Source: UBA5239 sp040391785
GTDB lineage: Bacteria > Verrucomicrobiota > Lentisphaeria > Victivallales > Victivallaceae
NCBI GenBank assembly: GCA_040391785.1
Contig: JBEBXH010000016.1
Coordinates: forward strand, 1 to 64,000
Length of the DNA stretch: 64,000 nucleotides
Direction: 5' to 3'
The notes under the pieces were generated by a model. The model made no database searches. It was given only the letters and a program-made list of their open reading frames with translations, and was not told the DNA's origin. Made by a program: the position numbers and the translations under genes. This document shows, one piece after another, positions 43,863 through 50,928 of this stretch; position 1 is the stretch's first letter; every line of letters begins with the position of its first letter.

Positions 43863-44702
43863 TTATCCCTTGACGCCGCCGAGCATAATGCCCTTGACCA
43901 GACGCTTCTGCATGAAGATGAACACCAGAATCATCGGGATCACGCTCATGGCCACCGCGGCCATCAGCAAGTTGGTCTGCTGCCCCTGCGAGCTGTCAAA
44001 TGCCAGCATACCGATCGGCAGCGTGAATTTATCCGTGCTTTTCATCAAAACCAACGGCCAGAACATGGTGTTGTAATTGCCCATGAAGGTGAAGATGGTC
44101 AGCGTGACGATGGCCGGGCGCGAGAGCGGCAGGATCACGTCCCAGTACAGCTGCCATTTGCTGGCGCCGTCGATCTCGGCGGCTTCGTCGAGCGAGGCCG
44201 GGATATTCATCATGAACTGGCGCATCAGGAAGGTGCCGAACGCGCTGAACGCCGCCGGCAGGATCAGCCCCGGATAGGAGTCGACCAGGCCGAATTTGAT
44301 CATGTTCTGATAGTTCGGGATCATCATCACGAGGCCCGGCAGCATCATGGTGCCGAGGTACATCAGGAAAACCAGATCACGGCCCTTCCATTTGAGGCGG
44401 GAAAAGCTGAACGCCGCGAGGCTGCTGGTGAAGACCTGCAAAAAGGTCACCCAGGCCGCCACGAAAATACTGTTCCAGTACCAGCGGCCGAACATAATAC
44501 CCCGGATATTGAACACGTCGGCGTAGTTTTTCCATTGAAAGACCTTCGGCAGCCAGGCGTCCTCGCCGATTTCGGCCAGAGTTTTCAAGCTGGCGAGAAT
44601 CATCCAGGTGAAAGGCAGCACCATGGACAGTGCCACGACGGCCAGCACGATATTCAAAAGCAGCATTTTGGCTGTTTTGCTGAAAATATATTGTTTCATC
44701 AT
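43863..44702 (-). CDS. Carbohydrate ABC transporter permease (MalG/UgpE type)
   Basis: A 279-residue permease of normal length with six predicted helices and the EAA loop EAAEIDGASKWQLYWDVILP. The N-terminal PFTWMILASLKTLAEIG is characteristic of the MalG/LacG branch. It pairs with the enlarged MalF-type permease just upstream (12-base gap) to form the membrane channel. Its own sequence shows no insertion, in contrast to its partner. Confidence 0.95.
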   Translation of the reverse strand: MMKQYIFSKTAKMLLLNIVLAVVALSMVLPFTWMILASLKTLAEIGEDAWLPKVFQWKNYADVFNIRGIMFGRWYWNSIFVAAWVTFLQVFTSSLAAFSFSRLKWKGRDLVFLMYLGTMMLPGLVMMIPNYQNMIKFGLVDSYPGLILPAAFSAFGTFLMRQFMMNIPASLDEAAEIDGASKWQLYWDVILPLSRPAIVTLTIFTFMGNYNTMFWPLVLMKSTDKFTLPIGMLAFDSSQGQQTNLLMAAVAMSVIPMILVFIFMQKRLVKGIMLGGVKG

Positions 44703-44714
44703 GATCGTATCTCC

Positions 44715-46187
44715 TTACTCGTTGGTGTAGCGGTTGCCGAATTTCCAGTTAAAGAGCGTCACCAGGAACACCATCGCAAAGAGAGTCCATGATACCGCCG
44801 AAGCGTAGCCGAGGCGTCCGGTCGAGAAACCCTCGGTATAAATATAGTAGCTCAAGGTCGTGGTGGCTCCGGCCGGACCGCCGTTGGTCATGGCCTTGGC
44901 CATTTCGAAACCGCCCTGCAGCCCACCGATGATCGCCATGACCAGGATGAAGAACGTGATGTTGGAGAGCTGCGGCCAGGTAATGTTCCAGAAGCGCTGC
45001 CACGGGCTGGCGCCGTCGATGTCCGCCGCCTCATAAAGTTCCTGCGATACGCCGGAGAGGCCGGCCAGGTACAGCAGCATGTTATTCGAACCGATCGAGC
45101 CCCAGAAGCCCATCAGCATCAGCGCGGGCTTGGCCCAGTTGGAGTCGGCGTGCCACTTGGGCGGGTTCAGTCCGGCCAGGGCCTGCGCCGGCAGGTCCCA
45201 GATCACATTGCTGAAGCCTACCAGGACCAGCGCCAGCACCAGCACCGTACCGCTGATGATGACCGCGTCCGACATCCCGTAATCCAGTACGCAGCGGTAT
45301 TTGCGTCCGCGAATCACGAATACGAGTGTGGCAAGGAACGCCGCCGCCAGCACTGCCAGTGCCACGTAGCGCAGGCTTCCGCACCACAGTGAAGTCAGGA
45401 TCAGCGCCACGCCCAGGATCGCCATGCTGATCGCCAGACTGATGGTACCGCAGTCGCCATCCAGCCAATGCTTGATTTTGCGTCCGAAACTGAACGCAAG
45501 CAGCAGAATCGCGATGATGACCAGTGTGTAGGAAATCGCATGTGCGGCGGTATCCGGCATTGCTGCCAGTTTCGGTGAAATTGCGTCCAGCATCGGACGC
45601 AAGGCGTTATTGATCGGGCCGTTTTCCGGGCTGTACAGTTTTTTCCAGAGAATGTAAGTGCTGACCCCCGCCGTGAAGTGCGGGAAATAGAACAGCGTAC
45701 GGTAAACCGTCTGGCCGCCGGTGCAGCCGATGATCAGGATCACGCCGAGCAGCCCGCTGATCAGCATCATCGTGGCGGTCGCATGCATGCCGGCCATCAT
45801 CAGCGCGCTGAGCGAAACGATCAGCACGACCGTGGTCAGGCAGATTCCCCAGATCCGCTTCGAACCGCCCTTGAAGTCGTTGTTCAACAGCATCGCCGCG
45901 AACAAACTGCCGGCGATTCCGAACGGAATTCCCATCATCAGGAACAGCGTATTGCCGAGGTATTTGCCGAAGTCCGGGTCGGTGAACAGTTTGATGAAGT
46001 TGTCGAACCAGACAAACCGGACGGTATTGTCCTTGAACATGTTGTGCATTTCCAGGCTCCAGTCCGTGAAGGCCATGATCAAACTGATGACCAGCGGCAC
46101 GGCGGTAAACGCCAGGAACCCCAGAATGTTCGGCAGGAGGAACCCCAACCCGGTTGCGACTTCGCGAATTTCTTTCTTGCTGCTCAT
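44715..46187 (-). CDS. Enlarged MalF-type ABC transporter permease with extra membrane segments
   Basis: A 490-residue permease, about 190 residues longer than typical MalF/UgpA-like sugar permeases of this subclass. The core is present: LGFLLPNILGFLAFTAVPLV at the start, RTLFYFPHFTAGVSTYILWK, the EAA loop YEAADIDGASPWQRFWNIT, and a standard C terminus. Two additions stand out. One block of about 50 residues sits after residue 110 (LTTVVLIVSLSALMMAG and following). A larger block of roughly 140 residues with about four extra hydrophobic segments (IIAILLLAFSFGR, ISLAISMAILGVALILTSLW, and more) sits between INNALRPM and the NWAKPALMLMGFWGS segment. The reading frame is continuous throughout. 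Confidence 0.92.
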   Translation of the reverse strand: MSSKKEIREVATGLGFLLPNILGFLAFTAVPLVISLIMAFTDWSLEMHNMFKDNTVRFVWFDNFIKLFTDPDFGKYLGNTLFLMMGIPFGIAGSLFAAMLLNNDFKGGSKRIWGICLTTVVLIVSLSALMMAGMHATATMMLISGLLGVILIIGCTGGQTVYRTLFYFPHFTAGVSTYILWKKLYSPENGPINNALRPMLDAISPKLAAMPDTAAHAISYTLVIIAILLLAFSFGRKIKHWLDGDCGTISLAISMAILGVALILTSLWCGSLRYVALAVLAAAFLATLVFVIRGRKYRCVLDYGMSDAVIISGTVLVLALVLVGFSNVIWDLPAQALAGLNPPKWHADSNWAKPALMLMGFWGSIGSNNMLLYLAGLSGVSQELYEAADIDGASPWQRFWNITWPQLSNITFFILVMAIIGGLQGGFEMAKAMTNGGPAGATTTLSYYIYTEGFSTGRLGYASAVSWTLFAMVFLVTLFNWKFGNRYTNE

Positions 46188-46193
46188 GTTCTC

Positions 46194-47918
46194 TTACTCC
46201 TCCAACATGCCCTGGGCCCGATAATATCCCAGATAAAATGGATTTTTAATTAATTTGGCCGGTATCTTTTTCCCCTGGGCCTTGCATTCATCGATAATTT
46301 TCTGGTTGGCCATGTCGGCTTCCCACTGTACACGCAGGTCGTCGTTCGTCTTGAGCGTGTCCTCGATCCCCGTGTTATAACGCAGCTCGGCCTCGGCCAA
46401 AGCAGCCTCCACGGTGACGTCGTTGCTGAAGTATTTGCTCATTACATAATTGGTCCAGTTGGTACCCAGAATATTGAAATAAGGCGAAATCGAATTGGAA
46501 TAAGAAGTTTCCATGGCCCATCTCAGTTCGGCGGAGTGGACATTGCCTTCGTTCGGGCGCGGACTCAGGTATTTCGGGTTGCCGATGGCATAGCTCGGGT
46601 TCGGCGGCAGGCCGTCGGCACCCTCGATGATATAGTCGTTGTATTCTTTGTCGGCCAGGAATTCCATGAAAAGCTGAGTGTATTTCTTGTTCTGGCTGCC
46701 TTTGTAGACGATTGTCGAGCGGGCGGAAACGATCATATTCTTGAAGTCCCACATCGGGTACTGGGTGGACCAGACATTGATCGGAGTTTCCAGCTCGCGG
46801 AAGCGGATCAGGGCGAAACGTCCGGTGATGACCATGGCCAGTTTGCCGTTGATGAACTGCGAGAAGGTGGCGCCGCCGTAGCCGCCGGCCTCATTGGCGG
46901 ATGCGACATCGGCCGCGGTCGGGAAGAGACGGTCCTCGTAGGTCCACTTGTAAAACAACTCAAGCGCCTTTTTGGTCGCCGGGTTGTTGATGTTCGACCG
47001 GGTCATGGTTTCATTATAAAAATCCTGTCCCATACTGCGGGTCATGCACAGCAAAAAGGGATCTTTGCCGGTGATCGCTTCACCGAAGAAGTTCCGCGGC
47101 TTGGGGTTATCCGCGTTGGCGCGCTTCACGTATTCCTTGGCATAGGCCTCGAAGGTCTCGGGCGTCCATTCTTCCGGCGGAGTAGGCATGCCGTATTTTT
47201 TCAGCGTATCGAGATTAAACCACATATTGAAAACGTTGCCGTTGCACAGATAAGCATACTGGCGGCCGTTGAAAACGAGCAGGCCGTTCAGCCCCGGGTA
47301 GGTATGGGCCATGTCGTATTTGCCCTCGGCGGCGTGGGGCGTCAGGTCTTCGGCCACGCCCATCGAATGGAAAAAGCGCGTCACTTCGTAAACGTCGATA
47401 ATATCGCCGCCGACCCCGGATACCGCGTGGATCATCGAGGTCTGCGTGCTGCTCTGGTCCAAACGCAGTTCCGCGGCGGGCTTTTTGACCTCGAGCTTGA
47501 TATTGCCGTCGCCGTCTCTGGTGAAGCTGGCATGGCCGCTCCGGTTGTTAATCAGCACAATGTTGCCATCATCCATCCGGACCGGCTGGACTTTGTAATC
47601 CTCTTCCCTGGCATCTTTTTCTTTGCGCAACTCGATACTGCCATTCGCCGTTTTCACGAGCCGGCTATTGCCTTCTTTGTCCTTGAAGTCTTTTGCGGTT
47701 TTAATGTCTTTCTCTTTGACTGTCTCCACACTCATGATAAAGTGTCCTTTTTTGATCAGCCAGTTATGAAAAAGGTCAATCTGCTCGAACCGCTGCGGAT
47801 TGGAGTCGCTTTTCCAATACATGATCGGTACATCTTCCTGCATAGCCGGCTGTGAGAGCCAGGTATAGGCCGAGGCCGCAGCCAATACCAGGACTATCAA
47901 CGCGAAAAGTTTCTTCAT
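46194..47918 (-). CDS. Extracellular sugar-binding protein with N-terminal insertion
   Basis: A 574-residue binding protein of the family 1 (MalE/UgpB) type, larger than the usual 400-450. An N-terminal hydrophobic segment without a lipobox anchors or exports it. After the first strand (VPIMYWKSDSNPQRF) about 100 residues of charged, beta-like sequence (about residues 58-150, including DGDGNIKLEVKKPAAELR) intervene before the normal second strand, which ends in GGDIIDVYEV. The C terminus is standard, with NGRQYAYLCNGNVFNMWFNL, FSQFINGKLAMVITG, and PSYAIGNPKYLS. Its start overlaps the regulator gene stop by four bases and the permease begins 6 bases after its stop. Confidence 0.9.
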   Translation of the reverse strand: MKKLFALIVLVLAAASAYTWLSQPAMQEDVPIMYWKSDSNPQRFEQIDLFHNWLIKKGHFIMSVETVKEKDIKTAKDFKDKEGNSRLVKTANGSIELRKEKDAREEDYKVQPVRMDDGNIVLINNRSGHASFTRDGDGNIKLEVKKPAAELRLDQSSTQTSMIHAVSGVGGDIIDVYEVTRFFHSMGVAEDLTPHAAEGKYDMAHTYPGLNGLLVFNGRQYAYLCNGNVFNMWFNLDTLKKYGMPTPPEEWTPETFEAYAKEYVKRANADNPKPRNFFGEAITGKDPFLLCMTRSMGQDFYNETMTRSNINNPATKKALELFYKWTYEDRLFPTAADVASANEAGGYGGATFSQFINGKLAMVITGRFALIRFRELETPINVWSTQYPMWDFKNMIVSARSTIVYKGSQNKKYTQLFMEFLADKEYNDYIIEGADGLPPNPSYAIGNPKYLSPRPNEGNVHSAELRWAMETSYSNSISPYFNILGTNWTNYVMSKYFSNDVTVEAALAEAELRYNTGIEDTLKTNDDLRVQWEADMANQKIIDECKAQGKKIPAKLIKNPFYLGYYRAQGMLEE

Positions 47919-48988
47919 CGGAGACTCTCCCTTTGAATCAGTTCCCCCGGGTATAATTTACTGGGAACCGATTTGGTTTTTCTTATAATCATATCGATCG
48001 AATCAATACCCATCCGGGCTGAATCACAAAGCAAAGCAGTAATGGTCGGGTTCGAAAAACGCGCGAAAGTGGCGTCTTCGCAACCAATGATGGACATGTC
48101 TTCCGGCACGCGGAACCCGGAGCGCTGCAGGAGCCCCAGCGCCGCGATCGCCCCGTCCATACTGTCGAAAAACAGCCCCGTCACCTTATGGCCGCGGAGC
48201 TTGCCCAGCGAACTGCTGATGATCCGCACCGCGGCCTCCAGCGAGCTCTCCCAGGACCTGATGGAATCGGACAGATAGAGGCACTCGACGACATTCGCCC
48301 GGCAGGCGTCCTGCATCCCCTGCAAACGCAGCTGATTCATGTCGCTCTCCGGCTCGTTGCGCACAAAAGCGATACTCCGGTGCCCGCGCTCGATAAAAGA
48401 CTCCGCCGCCAGCTTCCCCATCTGGTAAGCATCCGGCTGCAGCACCATGACCCGGGGCGACAAATTGGTATAGCTAAAAATGCAGTCCTGCAATACCACC
48501 GGCATTTTCAGTTTATTCAGGAACTCGATCATTTCATTATTGTAGCGGTCGGCGCCGGTGGCCAGGACCATGCCGCAAATCTTGTTTTCCTTCATGACGT
48601 CGGAAATCAGCTCCATCAGATTGGTATTCTGCTGGATACGGCAGATGATCAGGTCGACGTTCTGCTGCAGCGCGTAAATATTCAGCGCGTGTTCCTTGCG
48701 CCACAGGTTTTCGGAAAAATAATCGACGGTGACATACAGGATCTTCTGCTGATCGCTGTTGCCGGGGTGGTTCTCGTGTTTCTTCACCTTGCCGGCGGCC
48801 ACGATGCCGATGCCGGGGCGGCAATCGACGATGCCGTCGCTCTGCAGATCATGGACCGCCCGCATCACCGGCGATTGCGAAGCGTCGAACATCCGCATCA
48901 ATTCCCGGACGGTAGGCATCCGGGTATGGGCACGCGAATCGAGCGCCTGCTTTTTCAAGTATTCCTTGATCTGATCGTATTTAGACAT
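47915..48988 (-). CDS. GntR/LacI-hybrid transcriptional regulator of the ABC operon
   Basis: A 357-residue regulator with an N-terminal GntR-type winged HTH (MPTVRELMRMFDASQSPVMR and AVHDLQSDGIVDCRPGIGI) joined to a LacI/periplasmic-binding-like effector domain (LDLPMSS-free; instead GKLAAESFIERGHRSIAFVR, DMSIIGCEDATFARFSNPTI). This AraR-type architecture is typical of sugar-responsive repressors. It is the first gene of the operon, overlapping the binding-protein gene by four bases, and a palindrome just after the -10 suggests autorepression relieved by the transported sugar. Confidence 0.93.
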   Translation of the reverse strand: MSKYDQIKEYLKKQALDSRAHTRMPTVRELMRMFDASQSPVMRAVHDLQSDGIVDCRPGIGIVAAGKVKKHENHPGNSDQQKILYVTVDYFSENLWRKEHALNIYALQQNVDLIICRIQQNTNLMELISDVMKENKICGMVLATGADRYNNEMIEFLNKLKMPVVLQDCIFSYTNLSPRVMVLQPDAYQMGKLAAESFIERGHRSIAFVRNEPESDMNQLRLQGMQDACRANVVECLYLSDSIRSWESSLEAAVRIISSSLGKLRGHKVTGLFFDSMDGAIAALGLLQRSGFRVPEDMSIIGCEDATFARFSNPTITALLCDSARMGIDSIDMIIRKTKSVPSKLYPGELIQRESLR

Positions 48989-49015
48989 CGAACCTTAATC
49001 TTTTTTGTGTAGTAC

Positions 49016-49027
49016 TGTATTAATACA
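49016..49027. promoter_or_regulatory. Operator palindrome of the GntR/LacI regulator
   Basis: TGTATTAATACA is a perfect 12-bp palindrome directly adjoining the minus-strand -10 box, about 27 bases upstream of the regulator start. Confidence 0.75.
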
Positions 49028-49054
49028 TAATACCTCAAAATTCGAAAAAATCAA
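49027..49054 (-). promoter_or_regulatory. Promoter of the ABC transporter operon
   Basis: Minus-strand TTGATT (49054-49049), a 16-base spacer and TATTAT (49032-49027). The upstream GTATTGA matches the LacI promoters of this window. Confidence 0.7.
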
Positions 49055-49191
49055 TACACGAATTCAAGAAATATTAAAAATTTGTCATATTGAACTCACA
49101 AACCATAAATTAGACAATTTCCACAAATTTACGCACAGGTCCGTATCGGTTTTTCAATTGTAAAAAGATCGTCATAAGATCAATTCCGCAT

Positions 49192-49219
49192 TTGCATATC
49201 ATGGCTGACGGCATAAAAT
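49192..49219 (+). promoter_or_regulatory. Candidate promoter of the lipoprotein / radical SAM cassette
   Basis: TTGCAT at 49192-49197, a 16-base spacer and TAAAAT at 49214-49219, 26 bases before the first lipoprotein start codon; an AGGAG site lies between. The stretch 49060-49190 holds no gene. Confidence 0.65.
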
Positions 49220-49245
49220 AACACTATGCACAGGAGCCCGGTCAT

Positions 49246-49548
49246 ATGAAATTCAAACTACACAAATCCGACAAAAGCAAACAAGCCGCCATCCGGAAAG
49301 CGGTCCAATGCGGACTGCCGCTGGCGGGATTACTCGCCTCCGCCGCCATTTCCGCCGGCTGCAGCGAAAAAACGCCCGAGAAAATCATTACGATGGGTGA
49401 AATCCAGGCGACGGAAAACCGGCAACATATAAGAGGCGATATCGGACCGGTTGAACCCGTCCCGCCCGTACCTCAAAACGCGAACCAGCCCAATGAAAAA
49501 GATTCGCTCATGACACGCGGCAAACCTGCGCCGCCGAATAACAAATGA
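49246..49548 (+). CDS. Small lipoprotein, short paralogue next to radical SAM gene
   Basis: A 100-residue protein of unknown function. A long basic n-region (MKFKLHKSDKSKQAAIRKAV) is followed by GLPLAGLLASAAISAGC with a lipobox-like end at Cys39; the -3 residue is Ser, not the usual Leu/Val, so lipidation is likely but not certain. The mature part is short and Pro-rich: SEK, a GEI-x3-EN-RQHI-x-GDI block (about residues 51-66), then a Pro/Asn-rich tail ending NEKDSLMTRGKPAPPNNK. The next gene encodes a longer paralogue with the same first 42 residues except for ten substitutions, and a radical SAM gene follows. It may be a substrate of that enzyme. Confidence 0.75.
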   Translation: MKFKLHKSDKSKQAAIRKAVQCGLPLAGLLASAAISAGCSEKTPEKIITMGEIQATENRQHIRGDIGPVEPVPPVPQNANQPNEKDSLMTRGKPAPPNNK

Positions 49549-49561
49549 AGAGGGCGGAAAT

Positions 49562-50077
49562 ATGAAATTCAAACTGCGCAAAACCGATAAGAATAAACAG
49601 GCCACGATCCGGCAAACAATCCAGCGCGGACTCCCGTTGGCAAGCCTGCTTGCCTCCGCCGCCTTTTCCGCTGGCTGCAGTGAAAAATCGACTACGCGCC
49701 TCGCAGGCAAAATACCGCCGCCGGAAAGCAGGCAATATATAGACGGCGATATCATCCCCGTACCGACGGAGCCCGCCCCGGAAGCCGTTAGGATCAGAAA
49801 AGTTGCCGGGATGTTACCGGCTCGACCACAGGAGATACAACTGCCGGAGAAAACGGAAACCTATACTGTAAAATCCGGCGACACGCTTCACCGGATTGCT
49901 AAAAACAACGGGGTTTCTGTCGAGGTTTTGAAAGCACTGAATAATTTCACTGGTGAACAAGCCAACAAACTCACCGTCGGGCAGGACATTATCGTACCGC
50001 AAAAAGACAACCGGAGCAATGAGAAAGATACTCCATTACCCATGCTCGGCGCCCCCAGGCCGGTGGAACCGAAATAA
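49562..50077 (+). CDS. LysM-containing lipoprotein, long paralogue next to radical SAM gene
   Basis: A 171-residue protein. The first 42 residues match the preceding gene at 32 positions, including the lipobox-like Cys39 and SEK after it. The block GKI-PPPESRQYI-x-GDI follows (about residues 49-64). A LysM peptidoglycan-binding domain then lies at about residues 98-146 (ETYTVKSGDTLHRIAKNNGV, VLKALNNFTGEQANKLTVGQ). The C-terminal tail (NEKDTPLPMLGAPRPVEPK) again resembles the short paralogue. The gene thus looks like the short form with a LysM domain inserted before its tail. Its stop overlaps the radical SAM start by one base (TAATG). Confidence 0.85.
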   Translation: MKFKLRKTDKNKQATIRQTIQRGLPLASLLASAAFSAGCSEKSTTRLAGKIPPPESRQYIDGDIIPVPTEPAPEAVRIRKVAGMLPARPQEIQLPEKTETYTVKSGDTLHRIAKNNGVSVEVLKALNNFTGEQANKLTVGQDIIVPQKDNRSNEKDTPLPMLGAPRPVEPK

Positions 50078-50922
50078 TGCCCGGCGTACCGCGTCATCTG
50101 ATTTTTGAAATAACCCGGAAATGCAATTATGCATGTCCATTCTGCTATTGTGTCTGGCACGAATTTCCGGAATTGGCCAAACGCGGCCTCTCAACGGCGG
50201 AGTGGAAAGAGATCATCAAGATGTCTCTCGAGAACGGCGCCGAAGACATTCTGTTCACCGGGGGCGAGGCACTGCTGCGGCCGGATGCCCTGGAACTGGT
50301 TGAATATACCCGAAAACTGGCCCCCGGCTGCCAATTGGCCCTCTTTACCAACGGTTCCCGCATGACGGAAGATCTGCTGAAACGTTTCCGGAAGTTGAAG
50401 GTGCGTCTCTGTACCAGTTTGCCCGGGTTGAAAACTTATGGTGAAATGACCGGAACCCGCCGTAATTACACCCGGACGCTGGAATTCATCACCCGTGCCC
50501 GGGAACTGCGCTGGCCGCTGGATGTCAGCCTGACCGCGACCGCTGCCAACCGACACGAATTCGTGGAAATGTTCGTTTCGGTGGTTTTGTCGGGGGCCGC
50601 TTCCATTCAGGCCGGAGCCATGATGCTGGAGGGGCGCGCCCGCCACCTTACGGAACAGGCCCTGTCCAAAGCCGCCTGGGAAGAGCTCAAAAGTCAAATC
50701 CGGTCCCTTCCGAACTGCCGCACGTCTTATCACTTTTGCGATGAGATCATCTGCGAATGCCGGGAGCAGCCCGCCGACTATCTCGCCGCTTTCGCTCTCA
50801 ACAATCCCCCGTGCCCCGCGGGCCGGGGCTTCGGGGTGATCGGCCCGTCGGGCTACTTCCGCTCCTGCCTGCATACCGTGGAAAACCTCTGCCGCTGGCG
50901 GGATTTGCCCGACATGCCTTAA
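50077..50922 (+). CDS. Radical SAM protein with SPASM/twitch-like cysteines
   Basis: A 281-residue radical SAM enzyme. The 4Fe-4S ligands are Cys16, Cys20 and Cys23 (EITRKCNYACPFCY). GEALLRPDALEL is the GGE-type SAM-binding motif and further barrel strands follow. The C-terminal third has six more cysteines (FCDEIICEC, PPCPAGRGFGVIGPSG, YFRSCLH, ENLC), resembling a twitch/SPASM auxiliary cluster as seen in peptide-modifying enzymes. It is translationally coupled (one-base overlap) to the LysM lipoprotein, which suggests the two lipoproteins are its substrates or partners. No known maturase family can be assigned from the sequence alone. Confidence 0.92.
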   Translation: MPGVPRHLIFEITRKCNYACPFCYCVWHEFPELAKRGLSTAEWKEIIKMSLENGAEDILFTGGEALLRPDALELVEYTRKLAPGCQLALFTNGSRMTEDLLKRFRKLKVRLCTSLPGLKTYGEMTGTRRNYTRTLEFITRARELRWPLDVSLTATAANRHEFVEMFVSVVLSGAASIQAGAMMLEGRARHLTEQALSKAAWEELKSQIRSLPNCRTSYHFCDEIICECREQPADYLAAFALNNPPCPAGRGFGVIGPSGYFRSCLHTVENLCRWRDLPDMP

Positions 50923-50928
50923 CCGCGG

